Shown here: positions 25,192-45,698 of the stretch, piece after piece
Numbering within the stretch: the first letter of the stretch is position 1
Layout: each line of letters starts with the position of its first letter
From: Halichondria panicea
Lineage: Eukaryota > Porifera > Demospongiae > Suberitida > Halichondriidae
Direction of reading: 5' to 3'
Assembly: GCF_963675165.1 (NCBI RefSeq)
Contig: NC_087386.1
Span: 90,001 to 154,000 of the forward strand
DNA length: 64,000 nt
Position numbers and translations under genes: made by a program
Notes under the pieces: generated by a model
What the model was told of the DNA's origin: nothing
The model's database searches: none
The model's input: the letters and a program-made list of their open reading frames with translations, nothing else

Positions 25192-25348
25192 ATCTAAATA
25201 ATAGTTAGACACTGTTTTGGAGGTGTCTATGGGATTTAGAAGCCCAAAGGCACTGATTTAGTATCCCGAGCGTAGCGAGGGTACTAAAGTGGCTGAGGGC
25301 TTCTAAATCACATGGACACCGACAAAACAGTGTCTAACTCATTTAGAT
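25192..25348. mobile_element. Palindromic MITE-like element, 157 bp
   Basis: Ends ATCTAAAT and ATTTAGAT are inverted repeats. The arms pair over about 65 bp: GTTAGACACTGTTTTG at the left with CAAAACAGTGTCTAAC at the right, and GATTTAGAAGCCC with GGGCTTCTAAATC. The centre contains CCCGAGCGTAGCGAGGG. Other palindromes in this window have a similar G+C-rich centre (53783-53808). Confidence 0.8.
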
Positions 25349-25767
25349 ACTAGTGCGCATGCGCAAACTGCTTGACTACAATACAATTACTTGACAACGG
25401 AATACTAGGTATACTAAGTAAATTTGCAGGTATACTAAGTCCCATAGTATACCTGCTCTGAGGCAGTACTTCCCATGTACTTCCCATGTAGATCTTATCA
25501 ACTAGTGTCTAAACGAAATTTTTACTCAGGAAAACTACCGTTTCTCGAGTTAAACGAATTTTTTACCCCATGAAACTTACCCGCTATACGGTATAGCATT
25601 GGTTCAGATGCTGTCAAATTTGTATATAGCTCATGATATAAATAACGAGGGCGTATAAACGATGCAACAGTGAAATTAATTCATAAGTGGACGGATGAAT
25701 GTACTTTCTATAATTATAATTAGAATTATTATATCACACAACACACCAAGACAAATTAAACAAAATG

Positions 25768-31982
<6,215 letters not shown>

Positions 31983-32233
31983 CTTGCAGGTGATCTCTCA
32001 GAGCATAGGTACCAAGGTACTAGGTAGTGGAGTGTAGTAGATCAAAGCTAGCTGCAGATATATATATATAGAGCTAGCTAGCTAGAGGGGGAGGAGGGGC
32101 TTGTACAGCCAAGGAGATGGAGCTCGGGGGCAAAATCAAGAGAAATTTCCCCTCCCACCTCTAGATAGCTCTGAGAAAAGTGGCCCCCAGGCCCCCATTA
32201 TTTCCTGACTAGGTCCATGTGGCAAGCCTAAAC
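31983..32233. promoter_or_regulatory. Shared promoter region between TBC1D2-like and MRPS33 genes
   Basis: Two start codons face away from each other across 251 bp, so both promoters must lie here or in first introns. A TATATATATA run (32055-32064) and repeated CTAGCTAG are present, but no canonical core element is assignable. Function is inferred from gene orientation only. Confidence 0.6.
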
Positions 32234-32655
32234 ATGAGCAAAGTTACAGTGTTGAGCGCGGCTAGGCGAGTGGCGATACTACGAGCGAGGATATTTGGTG
32301 ATGTCGTGAGGAGTACATCAGAGAGGTAGCTATGTGTGAACGTGTGTGTGCAGAGTGTTGATGGTCCTCATGTATAGTGATAAGAGGGTCATGGTGATAT
32401 TTTCTCATCGGCCCTGGCATCGTGATCTGCCTGGATGGTATCCCCCCAGTCAGTCAACACTGCTCCTACGACTAGAGCGACTAGGCCTATATCACGATGA
32501 GCATAATAGCTTTGGTGTTCAGATGGCTAGTCAAAGAAGGGAGCGAGGAAAGGGACCACCAGACAAAGGTCAGGCAATATCTAGTGAGGTGTATAATTAT
32601 CATGTGTAGTGCTTGTACAGGAGAAGGAAAGCAGAAAAAAAAGAAAAAGCGATAA
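32234..32655 (+). CDS. MRPS33: Mitochondrial small ribosomal subunit protein mS33
   Basis: Three exons (32234-32325, 32354-32568, 32621-32655) with in-frame GT-AG introns give 113 residues, close to the vertebrate length of about 106. The diagnostic block is WYPPSQSTLL..RLGLYHDEH, matching the animal WYPN..LRFLGLYRDEH pattern. The lysine-rich end PDKGEGKQKKKKKR is obtained only when the third exon is spliced. If the second intron is retained, the frame ends after 18 other codons at 32609. The protein is part of the head of the mitochondrial 28S ribosomal subunit. It diverges head-to-head from the RabGAP gene. Confidence 0.9.
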
Positions 32656-32936
32656 TGGTCATTTGTAATTGTGTTGGTGTTCTTGTGATGTGTATATAAT
32701 TATTATTGTGAACAATGTTGAACATGACACATGAGCCCCGCCCCCTTTTTTCTACTTGTTCCTAGCTAGTGGGAAGTGCGGCCTGGGATCGAGGCTAGAC
32801 AAGTGGTTGTCTAGTTTGACAAGACTTGTCTTAATTAAGGAAAATTTCGGCCCGTAGCTGCAACGAGCCCCACCCCTTTTTTAAGAGATTTAATGCTTGA
32901 TCAGCACAGTGTGTGTGGCTGTTGAATATTAGTTGA

Positions 32937-34321
32937 ATGGTGTCTAGTTTTGTGTGGAGGATGGAGCCTCAAGACACGTACACAGGTATGAGCTGTATAC
33001 ACTAGACTATGTCCACTGCTCTGTGTGTGTGTATGTGTGTGTGGCAGATGGACTGGGCAGACTAGTGGTGGAGAGAGATAAGGTACAGCAGAAACTGGCC
33101 AAGGTGAAGCATAGGAGGGATCATTATGCACGTCTGTACTACAGAACACTTGCTCAACTTGATGAAACCAAATGGGAACTTGCAACAGCCAAACATACAA
33201 TACATCAACTACAACACTCCACCAGTGAGATATTAATTGTTGCAATTAGTATATTGTGTGTGGGGGTACATGCAGCCTTTGATCTCCCCTCACACACAGT
33301 GTCAGGTGCTACTACTTGCAGCCAAGACTCTGGTACCTGGCTCTCTCCCTCCCAGCAATGGAGGACCATACCTGCATTCACACTCTCACAAACAGACACC
33401 CCACCAATTGCTCACAGACAACTCAGTGCTCACCGTCCAACCACTCACAGGCAACTACCAACCTCATCCTCAGTACCATCATTTAGTGCATTCCGTCCAC
33501 TCAAGCCCTCTAATGTATCTCCAGTAGACATGCCAGCATATGACAGATCTAACAGAGGGTCAGACAAACTACTGTGTCATGAAGAGTTGACTGGACTGGA
33601 GCTATTGGACTTGTTAGCTGTTATATCAGCCCCCCACTGCAGCATACACAGCCTAGAGTGAGTGTGTGTGTGCGTGTGCATGCACTCATTAATGGTCTAT
33701 ACATACAGAATAGCTAACAGTCAACTGGGACAGCCTGAAGCTATGAAGGTCTTCTGTGCTGACCTCAGCAAGAACACAAGCATTACATCTCTAAGGTTTC
33801 GTATATATGTAATTAAAGTATTAGGTACAGCAAACTTGTTTTGTTGTGCAGTTTACCAGATAATGGAATTGCTGGGCCCAGCTTAAGTATTTTATTGGAT
33901 ACTGTGAAGAGCTGCTCTCATTTGAAAGAGTTGTTGTAAGTATACACATACCTGCATGTGTGTACTTGTGTGAGCTGTTAGTGCAGATTGAGGAACAATC
34001 GTATTGGTGCTGAATGTGTGGAGGCTATTAAACACTTCCTGTCCTTGACTACACTCGACTCATTAGTGTAAGCCAGGTCCCTTGTGTGCATGATGTCATG
34101 TGTCCCTCTTCTAGACTCACAGGCAATGAGATAGAACAATACAGTCACCTATTGAGTGGAGAGCTGCCTGGAGAGTTTGCTATGGAGTAAGTACTCCACT
34201 CGAGTCAATGTTGACACTGCATTGCCAAGTTATTGTCCCTGTGTGTGTGTGTGTGCAGGTGCAGTGGAGACTCTGGGGTGGTGGCTACACTGAGAGACAC
34301 ATTGGACTGCATGCACGTCTA
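32937..34321 (+). CDS. Leucine-rich-repeat protein with N-terminal coiled coil, function unknown
   Basis: Eight exons with consistent phases encode roughly 325 residues. After MVSSFVWRMEPQDTYT comes a charged helical segment (VVERDKVQQKLAKVKHRRD), then a low-complexity Ser/Thr/Pro linker. The C-terminal half has leucine-rich repeats of the RNase-inhibitor type: NTSITSLRLPDNGIAG, HLKELLLRNNRIGAECVEAI and TTLDSLVLTGNEIE. The gene ends DCMHV-stop. No signal peptide or membrane segment is seen, so a cytosolic scaffold role is plausible but unproven. I do not recognise a specific orthologue. It lies between MRPS33 (282 bp upstream) and the channel gene (157 bp downstream), all on the same strand. 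Confidence 0.75.
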
Positions 34322-34478
34322 GTGTATCATTATTATTATTATGTTTGTTCTTGTTGTTTGTTTAGATGTAGACTACATTAATTAAAGTTGTTGAATTAGT
34401 GAAAATTTGGATATCTGTGTTTATGACCATATAAATTTATTCATGAGGTTTGAAAGCGAAGCTAGCCTATAGCTAGCC

Positions 34479-37400
34479 ATGGATCTGGATGATAACTGGG
34501 ACACACAGAGTGGCATCGGTGAGACCTAGTGTACCACCCTAGCTCCCTAACAGGTAGATGAAGATAATCTACTATTTACCATATAATTATATAGTATAGT
34601 AGTCTAGTACAGTAGCACTGAGCTATTAGTAGCACTGAGCTATTGTTGCTGCACACTACAGCTCAAGAAGATGAAGATGATCCTTTCCCTGGTACCTCAG
34701 AGGAAGGTCCACACTTTAGGATTCGTGATGTGTTTACCTCTCATCATTCGGACTCTGGCTATGACCACGGGTACGTGTGTGTGTGTGTGGTGTGTGTGCC
34801 ACTGGCTGTCTCACTGTGTGGGTGGTGTGTGTGTGTGCCACTGGCTGTCTCACTGTGTGAGTGGTGTGTGTGTGTGTAGGGTCCCAGTGGATGTGACACA
34901 CTATATCCAGGACAAGAGCCTTCGACACAGACTGGTCTTATTGTCGTTGAGCAACAGCAAGTTAGGTAAACTCTTTGCTGAGCAACACCTTCCTATGTAC
35001 ACATCACCTCAATACACAGGTATACGTATGCTCTTGTTGAGGGCAATATTCCTGCTCCTAGGCTGTCTCCTGTATGTGGCAGAGACTGTGTACTATGATT
35101 ACTTCACTGCTAATGGTGCTGGACTATATCAGGACAGCCTGAACACAACTGACACACTGGAGATCATCGCATTGCAGTGAGTATTGGGAGCCATGCATTA
35201 CTACTCACTCATGCGTACACAGGGCACGAGCCGTGGTGCTACTCACTGAGGATAAGCCCTACGTTCTATGGGCTCTGCAAGTATGGAGATACTCACACTG
35301 AGTGAACATTTCATTAATAATATTCCACAGGTTCTGGTATCACTTGTAATTCTCTGCAATGCTCTCTCCGTGCTCTACGTTACATCAGTGAGTTGTGCTT
35401 ACCCCCCCCCCCCCCCCCCGTTGCTTACCCCCCTGTCCAGGGAGTGACCTGGCAGTCTGTCTTGCGCACACTGTCCCCCTCCATTGCCCTCACTCTGGTC
35501 CTCCCACTGCTATACCTGCTGACTCTATTCTATCCTCCTATTCTGAGGAACTTGTTCATCCCTTCCTTCTTCTACTGTTTTCCTGCCCGGCTTTGCTTCA
35601 GTACAGCTATACTCCAGGCATTGCAACGCAGCACTCAGAGCAGACCAAGCACATTCAGACTAAAGATGATCACACTTACATCCATGTTCCTCTGCTTCTT
35701 GTTTACTTGGTGAGCCCCCCACACACACACACACACACACACCCGCCCACACCACACACACGCAGGACATGCATACTACACCACACACACACACACACAC
35801 ACACCCGCCCACACCACACACACGCAGGACATGCATACTACACCACACACACGCAGGACATGCATATTACACCACACACACGCCCACACCACACACACGC
35901 AGGACATGCATACTACACCACACACACGCAGGACATGCATACTACACCACACACACACACACGCCCACACCACACACACGCAGGACATGCATACTACACC
36001 ACTTCTTCCGTATTGATGCCCAACACACTCTCTTTGAGACCTACTACTTCGTCATGGTAACCATGAGCACAGTCGGCTATGGAGACATCTCCCCTAGACA
36101 TTGGACTGGGCAGTTCCTTGTCACCATCTTTGTATTGTCTGCCCTACTGTTCCTCATCCCTCAGTTACAAGCAGTGTATGAGGCATTCACATTACAACAA
36201 ACACTGCACAACACAGTCAGCTTCAAGGATCGTGGGCGTGGGCATATCCTCATCTGCTCTCAAGCACTCAAGCCTTTAGTTCTGAGGGACTTCCTAACAG
36301 AGTTTTACTCTGACCCTGCCAATTATGTGAGGCAATATAACCCCTTTGCCCCCCATTATTACTTAACCCTCATGTAGGATGTGCATTGTGTTGTCATGGT
36401 GGAGAAGGAGTTAAGCTCTATATCTCAGATGTATTTGCGTCACCCAGTGTGGGCTAAACGCATCACTGTCTTGATAGGCAGTCCTCTAAAGAGTTCAGAT
36501 CTAGCCAGAGCACGAGCACATGTGTCACTAAGCTGCTTTATACACACACCCAGAGACAAGGGTGATGGCATTGAGGCAGTAAGTACTAGCCTCCCCCCCC
36601 CAGGGGGACGGCAGTAAGTGACCTTTATACTCATGCCCATATTAGGACCACCACTCCATCATGTGTGCTTGGGCTATCAAGGACTTTGCACCCAAGGTCA
36701 AACTGTATGTACAGATCCTCCATCCTGACAATAGACTTCATCTTGCTGACGTGGCAGATTCTGTTGTGTGTGAAGGAGAACTACGCAGCGCTTTGTTGGC
36801 TTCCAATTCCATATGCCCAGGAATCAGCACTCTGGTGAGACACACAGTGTACTGTACCACCACTCTGTACTATACTAGCTGCAGCATGTACTGTACTGTA
36901 GCATTCCTTTGATCTCTTGATCTTAGCTGTGTACACCTTGTATACAGTAGTGTAGTATAGGTACATGTAGATTGAGGGAATGCTTCAGAGTGTCAAGTTA
37001 CTCATAAGTGTACATCAGCACAGTACAGCAGTAATTATGCCTCGGTGCGCATGTGCAAGCGAGGTATACGGTAGTGTGTTTGTGTGTCTGTGTGTGTGTC
37101 TGTGTATCTGTGTGTCTGTGTAGACTGCTACAGCTGCTCAAGGATGAATCAAGTGCAAGTAAGAGTTTCTATAGGCTTCTAGTCATGTTTACTTGGATTT
37201 TAATTCGTGGATTTGCAAAATAATGCTTCGTTCTCGAGTTATGCCTAGTTTTGCTTACTTGGAATGCCATTGCAGCCTTTTCAGAAGAGCACGTAGCCAA
37301 ACTTGTTTACCGAGTGTTGCTACTCTACTTAGTAGTTAGCTCTGCACTAGAACGCTAGCTATTGGTAGCTGCAAGAGTGAGAAGAGAGCTGCAAGGCTCT

Positions 37401-40400
37401 GCTATTATGCAGCCATTAATTTTAGACTTGAACTTTTGGCATCGATCGTTTTTAACAACAATCATGGTCGATCATCACCCACTCTCAGAGTTTTTGCATG
37501 CAGCAAAATTAATCATGTGTATAAAAGCTATTAGTAGCTTTATGTTATAATTATAGCTTTGGCATCTCCACCGAGGCATCAGCACCTTCGGTGCTTTCAT
37601 TTAATTATAACTTATGCAAGTACCTAACACTCTGAAGCATTCCTGAAAACCTCTGTAGAGCTCTTTGACAAGTGATGCCAGTGAGTAGACCACTGTGCAA
37701 GATCTAGCCCCAAGTTTTCAAGAAATAGCATGATAGCCTTTGACTTGAATGGGCTTGTTTACAGTATATACCACCACACATGATTGCGTCCAGCTTTTAC
37801 CTAATGAGGTGTGATGTGTGATATGTGATATGTGTGTGTGTGTGTGTGTGCAGGTGACTCTATTATTGCACACCTTCAAGCCAGAGCAACGTCGGCTATC
37901 TAGTGAGGAATACCAACTCTACGCAAAGTGTGCTCCGTGTGAGATCTATGACAGTCAGTTAGGGGACAGCAAATACTTCCATCACTTCGAGGGAAAGAAC
38001 TTCCTCTACACTGCAGTGGTGGCATTCAGAAAGTAAGACCCCCCCCCTCGATGCATGACATGTGATATTACCCCCCACACAGATACAATGTGACTTTGCT
38101 GGGGGTCAGAAGTCATGGAACAGGGGAGCTGCTACTCAACCCAAGCCTCGAGTATATTATGCATCAAGATGATATCTGTTACTACATTGGCTTTACGAGA
38201 GAGGAATACAGTAAAGTGGGAGGGGCCACATCGATCAACCACGCCCTTCAAGGAACATGTGCTAAATTGGCCATATACTCCATGATTAGTGCTGGGATAG
38301 ACCCATACACACTCAACGAGAGAGCAGCTGTCAATGTACACGCTAGTAATGAAACACTTAACTCTGATAGTAGCATCGATGGTGACCCTGTGACCTTCTT
38401 TATAACTGAAGCCAGTGAACCGTCGCTCAACACAGAGCAGCAGAAGACCACTCTCGAGACAAGAAGGGGATTGCATCTATTCAAGTATCTATCAGATATT
38501 GAACCTACTGCAATACCTGTAGTCAAGATCAACATAGCCTCTAGTGATACCAACTTGCAACATTCGACTGGCGACAACAGTTCCGTCAGCTCACATGACT
38601 ATCACATGACACACGAACCAGTTGCTATGGAGACATCACATCACTCTCACGCTTTTCACAAACAAGTTTCTGAACCTCATTTCAAGTCCCATTTTCGATT
38701 ATCACATGACCAGCGTAGATTATCACATGACCACGGATTGTTGAAACCTGCTCTACCCATCATTCGTGAGCGTACAGTATCCGAGAGCTCTGGACCACCA
38801 CTAAAGCGTTCCCATAGCGACACGTCAGTAATAGTGGATCAAGTGCTCTATTCCAGCAAACTAGAACTAGTCAATTCCACAAGTCGTTTGAACCGTGTAC
38901 CCGAGGTCCCGCCCACTCACCCCCCACGTTTCCACTTCCCACACTTTCATCATCTAGGGAGGTCTTCAAGTCGCACCAGTATGGCTAGTCTGAGGGAAGA
39001 GGTGGTTGAGCTAGACCTGGCGGACATTAATGAAGAAGCTGAGTTGGAGGAGCTAGAAGATGGATTGTGTGATGAAGCTTCCTCTGAAGGTCGCTCCCCT
39101 TCTCCTGACCCCCTCCATCACCATGACAACAGACCTAAGTATGCATGCACCTACCATATTAAGGCCACACTCTAAATATAGAATATTTGTCCATACTGTA
39201 GTTATAGTGCCATGATAATTATTTTGTGTACGTACAGAATTATTCAGTGTCACCTTAAAATTAATGTCTGCTTATGTGTACAGGTACTGGAAAGGTCAAG
39301 TACCTAACACTCCGTACTTTGGGTTTGAGACTCAGAAGTGTCATCTTGTGCATGAGAAGCGTTGCCATGACGACCTGACAGCGGGTATTGGTGACCTAGA
39401 GCGTGGTTTGTCTATAGTGTACTCACCGCGTGTGTCCGATGATTTGTATCACTTCATACTTCCTTTGAGAGCAGCCAACCTTCCCTCTAGTAGCCTCAAG
39501 CCTTTAGTGGTCATGGTCAACTCTCAGTAAGCCCTCTTGTGTGTGTGTGTGTGTGTGTGCATACTAACCGTGTGTGTGTGTGTATGTGTGTAGACTGCCG
39601 CCAGAGTTCCTGGACACCATTGCTTGGCTCCCTCTAGTCTACTATCTCAGAGGACATGTATCAGAGTGAGTGCACTGACAACCAGAGCTCTTTAGCCACC
39701 CTCCTTCCCACAGTGTCAACCATTGGTTGAGGGCTGGCATCAGTCTAGCAGACTCTGCTGTTATACTCCGTGATCCTGTGTTGCATAACTCTGATAATGA
39801 TGAGCATTATGCTGACTCTAGTCATATCATGGCTGTGCAGAAACTGACCAACCTCTTCCCTCATGTCAGCATTGTCACAGAGTTACATTATCGTTACAAT
39901 ATTCGCTTCATGAGGTTCACTGATTGTGACCATCACTTCATGGGAAACTTCAAGTCTCTGGTACACGCACTGGTCAGTACTACCTCACATTGACTTCCTT
40001 TATTGCAGCTGCGTAAAGGTGATCACCTCACTTACCTGTTTGTGCCTCAGTTTGCTGGAGGAAGAGTCTTCTGTCCCAGTATGTTGGACACGCTCCTGTA
40101 CCAGGTACACCCCCTCCCACACACACCACACACACTCTCCACACACATCACACACAGGCTCATGTAAAGCCGTACATTGTTGAGCTGATAAGGCAGTTGT
40201 TGGGTTGCAAGGCAGAGGAGGATAGTGGCTATCTGTGGCATGTCCCCCTCACTCCGGACCTCCTGTGTCTGGAGACGTACGAGAGAGTGTTCCAACGCTT
40301 GGTCTCTCAACATCGCTACATTCCCCTCGGTATCCACCGGACCATCCCAGAGGGACACTGTGTAGACCTCAAGGTTAGCATTGGATATATATATAGCACT

Positions 40401-40652
40401 ATACAACCTTACAGCCATTTTGAGAGCCCATAATTTGTTGTTTTAATGTGATTGTTTCGTGTGGAGTGTATTAGCTGTGTTGTGTGTGCAGTGTGATGTA
40501 ATGTCCAGTGGTGAGCCCGAGGCAATGGGAGAGAGAGTGGCGAGCTTCCTCAATGCTCGAATGGAAGCTCTTGGACTATCAGACTTGCCAAGTAAGCCTC
40601 TCCTCTTATTAACTCATCCTTCCCCCTACACACACTCACACACACACCCCTA

Positions 40653-40688
<36 letters not shown>

Positions 40689-41106
40689 ACACCCACACAC
40701 ACCCCTACACCCACACACATCACACACACTCACTCACTTACAGCAGCGCAGAGCAAAGCTGTTAATAGTCAGTCGTTTGTGTTGCCAAATCCTCCACCAA
40801 AGACGAAGCTGAAACCCAATGACATAATGTGAGTACTATACACTAGTGTACTATACACCACTGTGTCTGTATTCATCCTCAGTACTATACACCACTGTGT
40901 CTGTATTCATCCTCTCCCTGTGTAGACTGGTGATCCATCCCGCCCACCATCACTCACACCCGCCCCCACACTCACCAGACCACACCCCACAGGCCACACC
41001 TACTGAAGCCACACCCACTAAGCAGCAGCAATTCTCCCCTACTAAGGACGATAACTGTATACATATTGCTGTGCCCATTGAATGTCATGATGAAAGTTTA
41101 GTATAA
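34479..41106 (+). CDS. KCNT: Slo2-family (KCNT/Slack-like) potassium channel
   Basis: Nineteen exons (first 34479-34518, pore exon 35984-36326, last 40926-41106) add up in frame to 1,349 residues. Six membrane helices begin near LLLRAIFLLLGCLLYVAETV. The S4 region PPILRNLFIPSFFYCF has the few charges typical of Slo2. The pore reads VMVTMSTVGYGDIS. Two cytoplasmic RCK domains follow, the first with AWAIKDFAPKVKLYVQILHP and VVCEGELRSALLASNSICPG, both hallmarks of KCNT. The second has VSIVTELHYRYNIRFM and FAGGRVFCPSMLDTLLYQ. The family carries sodium-activated potassium current across the plasma membrane. Oddities are a GYGD filter where I recall GFGD in vertebrate KCNT1, a long Ser/His-rich insert between the RCK domains (about 38290-39130), and repeated splice acceptors before the pore exon. 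Confidence 0.93.
35715..35983. repeat. Minisatellite carrying repeated copies of a 3' splice site
   Basis: Six copies of CGCAG|GACATGCAT(A) occur, with exon-start positions 35766, 35828, 35857, 35903, 35932 and 35984, embedded in CA- and CCCACACCA-rich units. The last is the acceptor used in the channel model. Copies at 35903 and 35828 lie 81 and 156 bp upstream, so they preserve frame, and that frame is open through to the pore exon. Confidence 0.9.
37037..37579. mobile_element. 543-bp element with 11-bp terminal inverted repeats, in a channel intron
   Basis: ATGCCTCGGTG (37037-37047) is the exact reverse complement of CACCGAGGCAT (37569-37579). It lies in the ~1-kb intron separating the two halves of the first RCK domain (36835-37853), much longer than neighbouring introns. 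No transposase frame is visible, so it fits a non-autonomous DNA transposon. Target-site duplication is not evident. Confidence 0.7.
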
Positions 41107-41312
41107 GTTTTTTTGATTGTTTTCATAATTATTATCTCCCAATTATTTTTTAACCATGCAATAACAATAATTATGATTTTATTCTTGTTCAATTATTATG
41201 ATGTCACACTTTTATATAAATCAGCTGAAACACTAGCAAGCTATACAATGCAGGGATATAATTATAATAATAGTTCTAAATAATGTTATCAGTTTCAGAG
41301 TTCAGTTTAGTT

Positions 41313-43164
41313 TCAGCACTTATAGAGGATATCAATGAAACCCTCGGCTATTTCATTGATGACAGATCTATCTGGTATGGTTTGAGAGACACCATACATG
41401 GCCCCCACACCTCCACACGCAGCCTTGGGGTCACTGGCCACTTGAGCCACCACTTCAGACACATCACGCACAAACTTGTCAGCCACTCCATCTTTAGTGT
41501 GTAACATTGTCACACACAAGTGAATGCTTGATGGAAACTGCAGACCATTGATATGCCAACCACGCTCAATCAACTTCTCATACACGCGAAATATGTCAAA
41601 TTCCTTTGAAGCCACACCCACAACATTGACCTTTGGACTCCCAAGAACGTATACTCCAGGCACTTTGCTGAGCTCGGCTGCAATCTTTTGAGTGGTTGTC
41701 ACAATCTTTTTGGTTGATTCCACGTAACCATTGCGTCCCATGTACAGTAGAGTAGCCCACGTGGCAGCTATGAGGCTTCCCGCTCTACTACCACAGATAG
41801 AGGGCGTGGCATACACTCCTCCTGTCCAATCAGAAGCCACGAAATACTGCATGCGACGAATAGATTTACTCGAATACATGATGACAGAAGTTCCTTTGGG
41901 AGCAAAGCCATACTTGTGCGTATCAGCGGAGATACTCGTCACGCCCTCAACACGAAAGTCAAAAGGGTCCATTTCAAAGCCAGCTTCTTCCATGAAGGGT
42001 ACAACAAAACCACCCAAACAAGAATCCACGTGAACACCAACTTTATATCGTAGTCCAAGCTTAGCCACCTCTTGAATAGGGTCCACAATGCCATGAGGGA
42101 AGTGAGGGGCAGAGGCTACCAACACCACTGTACTAGGAGATATAGCTCTCTTCATAGCCACCAAGTCCACCATTCGTGTGACTGGGTCCACAGGAACATG
42201 GGTGAGCTTCATTCTGAAGTATTCAGCAGCTTTATCAAAGGCACAATGAGCAGATACAGACAGCACTATCTCAGGGTACTCTATTCCTTTCTCATAGCCA
42301 ATTTGTCGATAAGCTCTCATAGCCAGTAAGATGCTCTCTGTTCCTCCAGTAGTCATAGTGCCACATGATAGAGGTCCACCATGGAACAGGTCTAGAGTCC
42401 ATTGGACCACTTCTGCCTCCATCTGGCGTATATGGGGGAAGAGATCAGCATGTAGAGGATTGCTCCAAGCACAGCGACCGTACACTTGTGTTGTCAGGCG
42501 AGTCAAATCATCACTACAGTTATACATAGCTCCAGATACTAATCCAGTTTTCCAATCTATTGTAGCCATTTGTTCAAGTTTATTAATTTCGTCCATGACA
42601 CTATCCATAGACAATCCCTTGGCAGGAAGACTTCGTCTACTCTTGCTCGAGTGTTTGAGTATCGATTTCTCCATACCAGCAAGCGTTTTGTCCAACTCTT
42701 TGGTGATCTTGGTTCGTACAGAGGGAACCCATCGTATAACACGAAAGAAGGCTCTCTTTATGCGTACGCTCAAAGGATAAACGTCATCTCTAAACAGAAC
42801 GTTGGCCAACGCATTGAGAATGAGTGTAGCTCCAACAGAGAGGAATACTAACTGCCAGGCATCATATCTGGTCAGGTACAAGTTCACCTGTAGGTAGGAG
42901 GAGAAACACAGAGTGATATTAAGAGGCTATAGCCTATAGCATAGGGTCTGTGGGGGGGGGGGGCAGAGTGACAAAGGCGCTACTAAGTGCACACAGTGAC
43001 AAGGGGCTAGAGTACGGGGGTACACACAGTGACAAGGGGCTAGGGTACGGGGTTACACACACCTGATGTAGTTCTGACAGTAACAGTTCTCTTGTCTCCT
43101 TGTTCCTGAGTAGCGCTCCAAGACCAGCCACAGTAGCGGCCACAAGGATCCACTTCCAAGCCAT
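41313..43164 (-). CDS. SGPL1: Sphingosine-1-phosphate lyase
   Basis: Exon 1 (43063-43164) encodes MAWKWILVAATVAGLGALL and a short tail. Exon 2 (41313-42887) carries the rest, giving 558 residues against about 568 in human. The enzyme is a PLP-dependent lyase that splits sphingosine-1-phosphate into a fatty aldehyde and phosphoethanolamine at the ER membrane, the exit step of sphingolipid catabolism. Visible signatures are GTMTTGGTESILLAMRAYR, HVDSCLGGFVVPF and the cofactor-binding lysine in SADTHKYGFAPKG. A membrane helix near WQLVFLSVGATLILNALANV agrees with ER anchoring. Having almost the whole protein in one exon is unusual next to its intron-rich neighbours. It is tail-to-tail with the channel gene (206 bp apart). 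Confidence 0.97.
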
Positions 43165-43356
43165 CTTGTGTCGGTGTAGTTAATTCTAGCTAGCTAGCTA
43201 GAGAAGACAGGAAGAACAACAACGGCCACTGATTACACGATTACCGAATACACTCGCCAAATTATTATTGTTACGGCAGTTCATTAGGAGGGGAAACCCC
43301 TGTGGCGTAACAGTTGTCAGGGGGAATTCCCTAACGATCATTACCAGACACCACAT
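43165..43356. promoter_or_regulatory. Bidirectional promoter region between SGPL1 and PTGES2 genes
   Basis: Only 192 bp separate the two divergent start codons. I see CTAGCTAGCTAG near 43189-43200 but no confident TATA or other core motif. The shared promoter role is inferred from geometry. Confidence 0.6.
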
Positions 43357-45524
<2,168 letters not shown>

Positions 45525-45698
45525 ACTTTGAACACTTCATATAATAATCATGGACAATTTAATAATTATGCTCATTATGTCATTAGTTTGTACTCATCTT
45601 TGTAAGCATGTGATTCTTGCAATAATAATAATAATTGATTGGTTGGATTGAAACCACATGACATGACATTCTTTGCTACACCAAGATCATAACACTGA

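Larger units (their letters stand above)
23461..25767. other. Intergenic region between the subtelomere and the first gene
   Basis: No exon is supported. The stretch holds several palindromic, MITE-like elements (listed separately) and fragments containing TTTTCGTGGGGTAAAATATTC and related repeats. It marks the transition from subtelomeric duplication to unique gene-rich sequence. Confidence 0.6.

Noticed and set aside
24694-25348. tRNA or structured RNA genes in the palindromic segments
   Set aside because: The palindromes lack tRNA A/B boxes and have transposon-like terminal repeats and copies, so they were called MITE-like elements.
32569-32609. Alternative C-terminus of MRPS33 by reading through the last intron
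   Set aside because: The spliced end (GEGKQKKKKKR) matches the family's Lys-rich tail, and the intron has good GT and AG signals.
35395-36060. A 221-codon frame rich in His, Thr and Pro over the channel minisatellite
   Set aside because: It is a repeat translation in a frame different from the channel; only the frame joining to the pore exon was kept, as a splicing possibility.
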